Shown here: positions 8,455-15,495 of the stretch, one piece after another
Layout of the letters: each line of letters starts with the position of its first letter
Numbering within the stretch: the first letter of the stretch is position 1
DNA from: Nonomuraea aurantiaca
GTDB lineage: Bacteria; Actinomycetota; Actinomycetes; Streptosporangiales; Streptosporangiaceae
Reading direction: 5' to 3'
Length of the DNA: 64,000 bases
NCBI RefSeq assembly: GCF_020215705.1
Contig: NZ_JAIWNB010000019.1
Coordinates: 1 to 64,000, forward strand
Notes under the pieces: model-generated
The model's database searches: none
Seen by the model: the letters and a program-made list of their open reading frames with translations, nothing else
Told to the model about the DNA's origin: nothing
Position numbers and translations under genes: made by a program

Positions 8455-8931
8455 ATGTACGAGATCGCCCACCGCACACTGACGCTGCGCACCGAGCCGC
8501 TACGCGAGGCCGTCGTCACGATCGGGCTGCCGATCGAGGAGCCGACGGGGGAGTGGTCGTGCCCCTACCGGATCGACGGGCTCGCCGGGTGGGAGCACGA
8601 TCGCAAGGTCAGCGGCGTCGACTCGCTCCAGGCGCTCGAACTCGCCATGACCATGGTGCGGGCCGCGCTCGCCGGCTCGCACGAGGCCAAGGAAGGGCTG
8701 CTGAGCTGGGACGAGGAGCCTGCCGACGGACGCGAGCACACGGTGTACGTCCGGTGGGAGAAGGAACACGACGTCGCCTATATCGCGATGAAGCACGAAA
8801 TAGTGCCAGGAGAGGCGGTGCGGCAGACCCTCTCGGAGGATGTCGTGCTCGACTACGCGGAGTCGGGAGAGCTGCTCGGCGTGGAACTCCTCAACGCGAC
8901 CACGACGATGCCGTCAGAGATGCGCCTCTGA
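8455..8931 (+). CDS. DUF6968-DUF2283 two-domain protein
   Basis: 158 residues. The first 85 or so residues (ATIGLPIEEP-like start, then WSCPYRIDGLAGWE and GVDSLQALELAMTMVRAAL) match the pattern of DUF6968. The rest (YVRWEKEHDVAYIAMK, then VVLDYAESGELLGVELLNA) is a DUF2283-type domain, a short beta-rich module found alone in many small bacterial proteins. Neither has a known function. ATG 8455 is chosen because the earlier in-frame sequence overlaps divergent pyrF. Its stop overlaps the convergent LacI gene by 18 bases. Confidence 0.75.
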   Translation: MYEIAHRTLTLRTEPLREAVVTIGLPIEEPTGEWSCPYRIDGLAGWEHDRKVSGVDSLQALELAMTMVRAALAGSHEAKEGLLSWDEEPADGREHTVYVRWEKEHDVAYIAMKHEIVPGEAVRQTLSEDVVLDYAESGELLGVELLNATTTMPSEMRL

Positions 8932-9948
8932 GAGGTCGGCGGCGCGGGTGGAGCCGCGTACGACGAGTTCGGTGGCGAGTTCGACATGGCGGGAGTCGAT
9001 TTTCTCGCCCGCGGCCAGGCGCAAGGCGGTGCGCAGGGCGACGGCGCCCATCTCGCGCAGCGGCTGGCGTACGGTGGTCAGCTGCGGCGAGGTCATGGTC
9101 GCGAGCTCGGTGTCGTCGAAGCCGACGACGCTGAGGTCTTCGGGGACGCGCAGGCCACGGGCCCTGGCGGCCTGGATGGCGCCGAGGGCGCTCTCGTCGC
9201 CGGCGGCGAAGACGGCGGTCGGCGTGGGGTCCAGGTCCAGCACGGCGGCCCCTTCCTGCAGCCCGTGGGGATAGCAGAAGCCCCCCGTGCGCACATATTC
9301 GGGAGGTACGGGCACGCCCGCGGCTTCCATGGCGGCGCGGAAGCCCTGCATGCGTGCCTGGTTGACGGCCGTGGTCGCGGGTCCCCCGAGGTAGGCGATG
9401 CGGCGGTGGCCGAGGTCCAGCAGATGCTGCGTGGCGGACAGACCACCGGCGAAGTTGGTGCAGCCGACGCTGCTCACGGGGGCGTCCGGCAGGTTCAGCG
9501 GGTCGATGACGACCACCGGTAAGCGGACGCGCGACAGCGCGGCGAGCTGGGCCGCGGTCGGCCCGTTGGTAAGGGTGATCACCGCCCGCCGCCCGGCGGC
9601 GACCAGGTCGCGAGCCCAGGATGCGCCGCCGCCGGCCAGGTCTTTCGTGCCGGTGACGACGACCGCCACACCCGACTCGGCACCGGCCTCGATCGTGCCC
9701 TTGACGACCTCGGTGGAGTAGGCGCACATGTCGTCCAGCCACATCTCGACCGTGGCCGACCCGTCCGCCCGGTCCGGGTGCGACGAGCGCGGGACGTAGC
9801 CGTGTTCCACCAGCAGGGACTGCACCAGCGTACGAGTGTCAGGCGCGACTTCGCGGCGGCCGTTGAGCACCTTGGACACGGTGGCCACGGACACGCCGGC
9901 CGAAGCGGCGACGGTGGCCAGCGTGGTACGCCTGGGATGGCTCGGCAT
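8914..9948 (-). CDS. LacI-family transcriptional regulator
   Basis: 344 residues from ATG 9948, with GGAGG nine bases upstream. The HTH and hinge (TLATVAASAGVSVATVSKVLNGR) are canonical, followed by a periplasmic-binding-protein-like sensor domain (VVVTGTKDL, FAAGDESALGAIQAARARG, VPEDLSVVGFDDTELA). The sensor resembles XylR/sugar-type LacI proteins, but the ligand cannot be read from sequence. It is divergent from a HAD phosphatase (start 10016), which may be its target. Confidence 0.92.
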   Translation of the reverse strand: MPSHPRRTTLATVAASAGVSVATVSKVLNGRREVAPDTRTLVQSLLVEHGYVPRSSHPDRADGSATVEMWLDDMCAYSTEVVKGTIEAGAESGVAVVVTGTKDLAGGGASWARDLVAAGRRAVITLTNGPTAAQLAALSRVRLPVVVIDPLNLPDAPVSSVGCTNFAGGLSATQHLLDLGHRRIAYLGGPATTAVNQARMQGFRAAMEAAGVPVPPEYVRTGGFCYPHGLQEGAAVLDLDPTPTAVFAAGDESALGAIQAARARGLRVPEDLSVVGFDDTELATMTSPQLTTVRQPLREMGAVALRTALRLAAGEKIDSRHVELATELVVRGSTRAADLSEAHL

Positions 9949-10015
9949 GAATTCCTCCCTAACGCCCGACATATACCCCAAAGAGGCGCGGAGCCGCACC
10001 GGATTTAATGGTGAA

Positions 10016-10810
10016 GTGATCCCACCCCGCATCGTGGCAACAGACCTTGACGGCACTCTCCTCGACTCCACCGGCTCCGTGTCCCCGCGTACCCGCCGCG
10101 CCCTGGGGCGCGCCCGCGACGCCGGAGCGGACATCGTGTTCGTCACCGCCCGGCCGCCACGCGGCGTGGACCCGATCGCCGCGATGGCGGACGTCACGGG
10201 CACCGCGGTCTGCAGCAACGGCGGCATCGTCTACGACCTGGACACCCGCGAGATCACCAGCATGTACGCACTCGACCTCGCCGCCGCGAGGAAGCTGATG
10301 GAGACGCTCCGCGAGGCCCTGCCCGGCGTCGCCTTCGCGGTGGAGACGGGTCGGCAGGTCCTGGTCGAGCCCGCCTACACCAGGCGCATCCTCCCGGACC
10401 TGCCCTTCACCCGCGAGGTCACGGACGCCTGCGAGGAGGGTGAGCCGGTCGTCAAGCTGCTGGCCTGGTCGGCGACGCACGCGGTGGACGAGATGTTCAC
10501 CGCCGCCGTGGTGGCCGTCGAGGGCCAGGCCGAGGTGACGCACTCGGGCGGCAGCGGGCTGCTGGAGATCAGCGCTCCCGGGGTGACGAAGGCCGGCACG
10601 CTGGCCCGGCTGTGCGAGGTGCGGGGGGTGGACGCGGCCGAGGTGGTGGCGTTCGGCGACATGCCCAACGACCTCGCGGTCCTCACCTTCGCCGGGGCGG
10701 GGTACGCGATGGCCAACGCGCACCACATGGTGATGGCGGCCGTCGAGCGGCGCACTTTGTCCAACGACGACCACGGGGTGGCCGCGGTCCTGGAACGCCT
10801 GTACGCCTGA
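10016..10810 (+). CDS. Cof-type HAD-IIB family hydrolase
   Basis: 264 residues from GTG 10016; only 67 bases separate it from the divergent LacI start. HAD motif I is DLDGTLLDSTG, motif II is FVTARPPRG, and motif IV is GDMPNDLAVL, all intact. The cap is the C2B (Cof) type. Such enzymes dephosphorylate sugar phosphates, phosphorylated cofactors or flavin/PLP intermediates; the substrate is not predictable. A hairpin (TGTACGCC / GGCGTACA, 10906-10925) lies about 95 bases downstream. Confidence 0.92.
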   Translation: MIPPRIVATDLDGTLLDSTGSVSPRTRRALGRARDAGADIVFVTARPPRGVDPIAAMADVTGTAVCSNGGIVYDLDTREITSMYALDLAAARKLMETLREALPGVAFAVETGRQVLVEPAYTRRILPDLPFTREVTDACEEGEPVVKLLAWSATHAVDEMFTAAVVAVEGQAEVTHSGGSGLLEISAPGVTKAGTLARLCEVRGVDAAEVVAFGDMPNDLAVLTFAGAGYAMANAHHMVMAAVERRTLSNDDHGVAAVLERLYA

Positions 10811-10905
10811 CGACGCTTGTGATCCGGTTGTTTCGCCAGAGCATGCATCCGCATGGGCTGGGTGTGCCTGCCTACGGGAGATCAGCGAAGGTACGGGCCT
10901 CGCCG

Positions 10906-10925
10906 TGTACGCCTCCTGGCGTACA
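10906..10925. terminator. short hairpin TGTACGCC-TCCT-GGCGTACA
   Basis: A perfect 8-bp stem with a 4-base loop between the HAD hydrolase and the small membrane-protein gene. It could be a weak terminator or a protein-binding palindrome. Confidence 0.4.
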
Positions 10926-10978
10926 GAGGATGACGACGGGCGTCGGATGCCGCGGTGTCGTGACGGCAAGATCCTTGA

Positions 10979-10992
10979 GACCTCACGAGGTC
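10979..10992. promoter_or_regulatory. palindrome GACCTC-AC-GAGGTC before the RBS of 11006
   Basis: A perfect 6+2+6 palindrome ends a few bases before the AAAGGAG ribosome binding site of the next gene, so a protein bound there would block transcription or translation start. No regulator is adjacent; the partner is unknown. Confidence 0.4.
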
Positions 10993-11005
10993 AAAGGAGA
11001 AGCGA

Positions 11006-11377
11006 GTGGTAACTCAGGCCGCCAAGGGGACCGGATATCTGACCGGGTTCAAGATCATTACCGCACTGAACACGCTGGCGGTGCTCTTCCAGGCCGTGAC
11101 GGCGGGCCAGCTGCTCAGCGGGGCGTCGGCGGGGGCGCACGACATGGGGGCCGGGGCCGTACACGTGCTGGGGCTGGCGCAGCTCGTCGCGGCCATGCTG
11201 GTGTGGCGGCCGGGGCGTGGGGCGGGATGGCCCGTGCTGGTCGGGCTGGCGATCCTGCTGCTCGGGTTCGTGCAGTCGGCGGTGGGTGGGGCGGGTGTGC
11301 TGACCGTGCACGTGCCGCTCGGGATGGCGGTCTTCGGACTGAGTGTGTGGCTGCTGGTCTGGGCTTGGCGCCGCTGA
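11006..11377 (+). CDS. small four-helix membrane protein
   Basis: 123 residues from GTG 11006 with a strong AAAGGAGAAGCGA ribosome site. Four hydrophobic segments are visible: FKIITALNTLAVLFQAV, AVHVLGLAQLVAAMLVW, WPVLVGLAILLLGFVQ and LGMAVFGLSVWLLVWAW. The size and layout resemble small DoxX-like or DUF6220-like integral membrane proteins. No catalytic residues are evident. It stands alone. Confidence 0.75.
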   Translation: MVTQAAKGTGYLTGFKIITALNTLAVLFQAVTAGQLLSGASAGAHDMGAGAVHVLGLAQLVAAMLVWRPGRGAGWPVLVGLAILLLGFVQSAVGGAGVLTVHVPLGMAVFGLSVWLLVWAWRR

Positions 11378-11458
11378 CTGGGATGCCGTTGCCCGGATCG
11401 CCGGTGAAAGGTGATGGTCGGTCACGGGTGATCGCCGGTTACCGGTCGTTGCCGCCGG

Positions 11459-12157
11459 CTACAGGTCGCCGTGTCTGGCCAGGTGATCGGCCTTGCGGAT
11501 GGGCTCCGGCAGGCGGTGGTACGGCGAGAGCCGCAGGACCTCGGCGCAGGCCGTGTCGAGGGTGATGCGGTGGCCCTGCGACACGTACACCGGCTTGACG
11601 TTCGGCTGCGTACGCAGGGCTCGGCCCACGGTCGAGCCGTCCAGCTCGATCGGCGTCCATGCGCCCCGAGCGGGGTCCGGGGCGTCGTGGGTGCCGACGA
11701 AGTGGGTCTTGCCCACGCCGATCGCGGGCAGCCCGGTGAGCACGCCCAGGTGGCAGGCCAGGCCGAACCCGCGCGGATGCGCCAGGCCGTACCCGTCGCA
11801 GACCAGCAGGTCAGGGGTGACGGTGAGCCGTTCGAGCGCCTCGACCAGCGCGGGCAGCTCACGAAAGGCGAAGAGCCCCGGCACGTACGGAAACCGCGCC
11901 TTGCCACGAACCACCACTCGCTCGACCACCACGAGATCGCCCGCCACGTCCTGTGTGTGGTCGTCCGTGGCGGCGGTTGCGGAGAGCACCACCACGGCGG
12001 CGGCTACCTCGTCCTCACCGTGGTAGTGCACGTCAAGTCCCGCCACCAACGTGAACGAGGTCGGGCCGGTCAGCTCGACGTGAAGCCGGAGGCGCTCCTG
12101 GATCGCCTCCGCCTCCGCGGTACTCGTCGGCCAGGGGTGAAGCTGGTTTACCCGCAC
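11459..12157 (-). CDS. nfi: endonuclease V
   Basis: About 232 residues from GTG 12157; a TTG three codons upstream is an alternative. It cleaves DNA or RNA one base 3' of deoxyinosine or inosine. Family motifs are clear: AGLDVHY (first metal Asp), FPYVPGLFAFRELP (catalytic Glu and mismatch wedge) and LLVCDGYGLAHPRGFGLACHLGV (second Asp), followed by GLPAIGVGKTHFVG. The length is normal. It stands alone. Confidence 0.95.
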   Translation of the reverse strand: MRVNQLHPWPTSTAEAEAIQERLRLHVELTGPTSFTLVAGLDVHYHGEDEVAAAVVVLSATAATDDHTQDVAGDLVVVERVVVRGKARFPYVPGLFAFRELPALVEALERLTVTPDLLVCDGYGLAHPRGFGLACHLGVLTGLPAIGVGKTHFVGTHDAPDPARGAWTPIELDGSTVGRALRTQPNVKPVYVSQGHRITLDTACAEVLRLSPYHRLPEPIRKADHLARHGDL

Positions 12158-12169
12158 ATGGTCCAACCT

Positions 12170-12295
12170 ATGCCCGTCGGTTCCCAGGGTGTCACCGTCA
12201 CTGGCAACGGCGTGGAACTACGCCTCGGCGAGGAGCCGATCATCGTTCCTACGGCTTTCGGGGACCTGCTCGAAGAGCTTCTCAACCACGGTTAG
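12170..12295 (+). CDS. possible 41-residue protein
   Basis: A short frame starting just upstream of the divergent endonuclease V gene encodes a balanced, protein-like sequence ending in IIVPTAFGDLLEELLNHG, with fairly high third-position GC. A second in-frame ATG lies at 12158. No clear ribosome binding site and no family are recognised, so it may be chance. Confidence 0.25.
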   Translation: MPVGSQGVTVTGNGVELRLGEEPIIVPTAFGDLLEELLNHG

Positions 12296-12419
12296 ACGTC
12301 GTCCTGATGGATGAGCCTCCCCGAAGCGAATAGCGCATTCTGTGGCCTCCACCCCTGGCGGTAGTTCGGGTCGTCGGCGAACTGCAGCGTCAGGGACCGA
12401 ACATGCGGGCACGGCACGT

Positions 12420-13199
12420 CTACCCGCACTCAGCCATGCGGCGGGTGAGCACCAAGGGGGCGTCCTCGGTGATGGCTACCGTGTGCTCGGAGTGGGCCGT
12501 GCGCGAGCCGTCCGCCGACCGAATGGTCCAGCCGTCGGCGTCGTAGACGATCCGGTCGGTCGTGCGGGCGAACCAGGGTTCGAGCGCGAGGGTCAGGCCC
12601 GGCCGGAGCGTAAGGCCGCGCCCTGCTCGGCCCCTGTTCGAAACGTGGGGCCCCTCGTGCATGGTGCGGCCAATGCCGTGGCCACCGAACTCGGTGTTGA
12701 CCGGGTAGCCGTAGTCGTGGGCTACCGCCCAGATGGCCGCCGAGATGTCACCCAGGCGATTGCCCGGACGCGCCACCTCGATCGCCGCCTCCAACGCTTC
12801 CTCGGTGGCGCGGATAATGCGTAGGTCCTCCTCGGCGGCGGTCCCGACGACGACCGTGCGCGCCGAGTCGGCCACCCAGCCGTCGACGCTGACCGCGAGG
12901 TCCGCGCTGAGTACGTCGCCGTCACGCAGTGTGTAGTCGTGGGGTATTCCGTGCAGGACGGCGTCGTTGACCGACAGGCAGATGACATTGCGGAACGGGC
13001 CGTGTCCGAAGGACGGCGCGTAGTCCCAGTAGCACGACTCCGCCCCGGACCGTTTGATCATGCCGCGCACGTGGTGCTCCAGGTCCAGGAGATTGACGCC
13101 CACGTCGGCGAGCCGGCCGACCTCGGAGAGCACCTCGGCGACGAAGCGCCCTGCCACGTGCATGCGTTGGATCTCCGCAGGCGTCTTCAGTTCAATCAT
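12420..13199 (-). CDS. map: type I methionine aminopeptidase
   Basis: 259 residues, GAGG eight bases before ATG. It removes N-terminal Met from new proteins using two metal ions. The ligands are all in place: Asp in SADLAVSVDGWVADSART (two Asp), His in EFGGHGIGRTMHEGPHV, Glu in LTLALEPWF and Glu in AHSEHTVAI. PSFGHGPFRNVICLSVNDAVLHGIP is the conserved N-terminal half. It is not beside secY/adk or rpsB as the housekeeping copy usually is. Instead it is divergent from an XRE regulator across a perfect 17-bp inverted repeat, which suggests a specially regulated paralogue. Confidence 0.93.
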   Translation of the reverse strand: MIELKTPAEIQRMHVAGRFVAEVLSEVGRLADVGVNLLDLEHHVRGMIKRSGAESCYWDYAPSFGHGPFRNVICLSVNDAVLHGIPHDYTLRDGDVLSADLAVSVDGWVADSARTVVVGTAAEEDLRIIRATEEALEAAIEVARPGNRLGDISAAIWAVAHDYGYPVNTEFGGHGIGRTMHEGPHVSNRGRAGRGLTLRPGLTLALEPWFARTTDRIVYDADGWTIRSADGSRTAHSEHTVAITEDAPLVLTRRMAECG

Positions 13200-13220
13200 G
13201 ATTACCTCGCTTCACAGGAT

Positions 13221-13272
13221 GCTGGTATTACTATACCGGCACCCTGATGCTTGCAGGTATAGTAATACCAGC
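13221..13272. promoter_or_regulatory. perfect 17-bp inverted repeat operator between map and XRE gene
   Basis: The arms GCTGGTATTACTATACC (13221-13237) and GGTATAGTAATACCAGC (13256-13272) are separated by 18 bases. Each arm is also an imperfect palindrome of the form GGTAT-N4-ATACC and contains a TATAGT -10-like hexamer pointing outward, toward map on one side and the XRE gene on the other. The AT content is far above the surroundings. A dimeric repressor bound to the arms would shut off both divergent promoters; the adjacent XRE protein is the obvious candidate. Confidence 0.8.
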
Positions 13273-13286
13273 CCTATTCTGGGGGC

Positions 13287-13556
13287 ATGGTCCGCCAGCC
13301 GCTCACACCTGATCAGATCGAAGCCGGCAGGCGTCTCGGCGCCCTGCTGCGTCACGCGCGAGCGGGACGCGACCTGGCGGAAGTCGCGCACGCGGCCGGC
13401 ATCTCGCCGGAGACCCTGCGCAAGATCGAGACCGGACGACTGCCCTCTCCCGGATTCGGCACGATCGTCTGCCTCGGCGAGGCGCTCAACGTGCCGATTC
13501 AGGCGTTGGCAGCTATCTGGCGCGGCAACGACCTACCGCTGGAAGTCGTCTCGTAG
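13287..13556 (+). CDS. XRE-family helix-turn-helix regulator
   Basis: 89 residues. The five-helix XRE fold covers about residues 13-75: GRRLGALLRHARAGRDLAEVA, HAAGISPETLRKIETGRLP, FGTIVCLGEALNVPI. There is no sensor domain. The five Gs directly before ATG are too close to act as a good ribosome site; initiation is probably from a short leader. It is divergent from map and shares the 17-bp inverted repeat, so autoregulation and control of map are likely. Confidence 0.88.
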   Translation: MVRQPLTPDQIEAGRRLGALLRHARAGRDLAEVAHAAGISPETLRKIETGRLPSPGFGTIVCLGEALNVPIQALAAIWRGNDLPLEVVS

Positions 13557-13748
13557 CCGCTGTCGCGCCCGCCCACGGAGTCCCGGTGGACGCCGGCCGG
13601 TGGGTTACCGGCACCGAGGCTCCCGATGCTGGGTGCCGTTGTCGATGGCCTCCGCCTGGAATCGGGACGTATCGCCCGGCATCCTCATCCTAACGAGGCG
13701 AGGTCGAATAGCGGACCAGTGGCGGCAGGTTCTGTAGTGTCGGGAATC

Positions 13749-14834
13749 GTGAGGGATGTCCTGGTGGTCGCCGGCCCAGGGCTGGTCGCCGACGCCGCGC
13801 TGCTCAGCGAGACCGCCGAACGCGCGTTCGCCGCCCTCGGCGTCTCCGGTGCGCTCGTGCACGCTCGTGACGCGGCCGAAGTCATGGCGTGTACGGCGGG
13901 CGGCGACGGTGAGTTGTCCGCCGCGGCCGTCGTGGTGGTTCCGGGGCCGGTGGATGAGGTGCGGCGGCTCATGAAGCAGTGCCTCGGGCCGCTCGTGTGG
14001 CTGGATCTCGCCCGAGTGGACGGGGCTGAGGTGGGGGAGGGGGCCACGCACGTTCACGGGCGTGGCGTCGAGGGGTTGATCTGGGCGATTCGGCATGCCG
14101 TACACCGTCTGCGCCATCCGCGGACGCGGATCGCGTACGGGACGCATCGTGATCAGTGGGGTGAGCTGTACCTTCCCGAGGGGGTGGGGGACAGGCCGGC
14201 TGTCGTGGTGCTCGTTCATGGCGGGAACTGGCGGTCGAACTGGGCGGCCGATCTCATGGACGCGCTCTGCCTCGACCTCGTCGGCCGCGGGCACGCCGTG
14301 TGGAACCTCGAATACCGGCGTCCCGACCTGCACGGGTGGTGGGCGACCACCGCGGATGTGGCCGCTGGGCTGGCCGCGCTGGCGACCGTGGACGCGCCGA
14401 TCGACCTCGACCGGGTCGCCGTCGTCGGTCACTCGGCGGGGGCGCAGCTAGCCCTCTGCGCGGTGGCCGACGGGGCGCGGGTTTCGCTGGTCGTGTCGCT
14501 GGCGGGGATGCTCGACCTCGTCGAGGGCGACAGGCGCTGGCTCGGCTCCGGCGCGGTCGCCGCCGCCCTCGGCACAGCCTCCCGTACCGGTCTCGAGGTC
14601 GGTACGGCGAGTCCGCTGCTCAGGTTGCCGTTGCGGGTCCGCCAGCTGATCGTCCAAGGGTCCGGCGACGAGCTGGACCTGGTGGACTTCGCGCGCCGCT
14701 ACGCCAGGGCTGCCCGGGAAGCCGGAGATGACGTGACATATCTGGAAATGTCTGGCGACCACTTCGCGGTGATCGACCCGCGTGCCCCGATCTGGCGCAC
14801 CACCGCCCTCGCCATCACCGATGCCCTCCGATAA
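13749..14834 (+). CDS. fusion of a type II DHQase-like domain and an alpha/beta hydrolase
   Basis: 361 residues from GTG 13749 (a longer frame begins at 13626 but looks non-coding). Residues 1-130 have the layout of type II 3-dehydroquinate dehydratase: DVLVVAGPG at the N-terminus (compare ILVLNGPN) and a final GRGVEGLIWAIRHAVHRL helix. The catalytic Tyr and the HTS loop are not visible, so this part is probably not an active dehydratase. Residues 135-361 are an alpha/beta hydrolase: oxyanion VLVHGGNWR, nucleophile GHSAGAQLAL, Asp in QGSGDELD and His in SGDHFAVIDP. It is likely an esterase or peptidase with a fused nonenzymatic module. Confidence 0.7.
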   Translation: MRDVLVVAGPGLVADAALLSETAERAFAALGVSGALVHARDAAEVMACTAGGDGELSAAAVVVVPGPVDEVRRLMKQCLGPLVWLDLARVDGAEVGEGATHVHGRGVEGLIWAIRHAVHRLRHPRTRIAYGTHRDQWGELYLPEGVGDRPAVVVLVHGGNWRSNWAADLMDALCLDLVGRGHAVWNLEYRRPDLHGWWATTADVAAGLAALATVDAPIDLDRVAVVGHSAGAQLALCAVADGARVSLVVSLAGMLDLVEGDRRWLGSGAVAAALGTASRTGLEVGTASPLLRLPLRVRQLIVQGSGDELDLVDFARRYARAAREAGDDVTYLEMSGDHFAVIDPRAPIWRTTALAITDALR

Positions 14835-14842
14835 CCCGAACT

Positions 14843-15400
14843 TCACTCGACTCGCCAATCCTCCTCGCGCGGTGGATAGGTGAAGGTCTGGGTGTCAGCC
14901 CAGCCCTCCGCGACGATGTGGTAATCGTGCGCGCCTTGGCTGGCGGTGTGGTCAGGGCCGATGTCGACCCTGTCGGCGGTCGACCAGGCTCCGTTGATCT
15001 TCTGTTCGATGACGTAGAGGAACTCGTTGAAGCCCAAGGAAGAGGACACGAACGTGTTGACGATGGTGAGAGAGCGGCGACCGCCGTCAGGGTGGGCGGG
15101 ATCTCGATGATCTGCTCCCGCCATTTGTAGGTGATGTCGCCGGGCAGTTGCCGCCACGACCCGCCGGATTCCCGTTGACGGTGATGGTGGCGTATTGCCG
15201 GGCGACGCCCGCATCCAGGCGGCGGATCAGCCGCACACCGCTGTTGGCGGGATCGACGGTCGCGGTGAACCGGCTCGACCCGCCGGCGCTGAACGCACGG
15301 GTACGTGCCGGCCTCCGTGGTGCACACACCGAGCGCCTTCGACGCCGACTCCGGCAAATACGGCCTGCGCCGGTGCTGAACCCGCGCCATCTGAACCGGT
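14843..15400 (-). pseudogene. 3' remnant of a secreted DUF2961-like carbohydrate-active protein
   Basis: Three frames on the minus strand together read as one protein end: SRFTATVDPANSGVRLIRRL and ARQYATITVNGNPAG, then SWRQLPGDITYKWREQIIEI, then SLTIVNTFVSSSLGFNEFLY and INGAWSTADRVDIGPDH up to the stop at 14843. Frame changes occur near 15300, near 15160 and near 15100. The pattern (xTVDPANxGVRLxRR, then VNGxxxGxW) is that of the C-terminal galactose-binding-like domain of DUF2961 proteins. No 5' part or signal peptide remains, so it is a decayed gene fragment. Confidence 0.55.
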
Positions 15401-15406
15401 GAGCCC

Positions 15407-15449
15407 CGCACCACCACGGCGACGACGTGACCGCCGCCGTGGTGGTGCG
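15407..15449. repeat. perfect 15-bp inverted repeat upstream of the acyl-CoA ligase
   Basis: CGCACCACCACGGCG (15407-15421) and its exact complement (15435-15449) surround a 13-base loop, 46 bases before the ligase start. It would form a very stable hairpin. Its position at the edge of the pseudogene suggests an old terminator or a boundary scar, but a role in the ligase leader is possible. Confidence 0.6.
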
Positions 15450-15495
15450 CAGGAGGGTCTGGTGCGTACGGCAGGACGAGGCCGACACTGTGGAC

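Noticed and set aside
12218..12412. A 64-codon minus-strand gene
   Set aside because: No ribosome site, Arg-rich composition, and it competes with the slightly more protein-like plus-strand frame at 12170.
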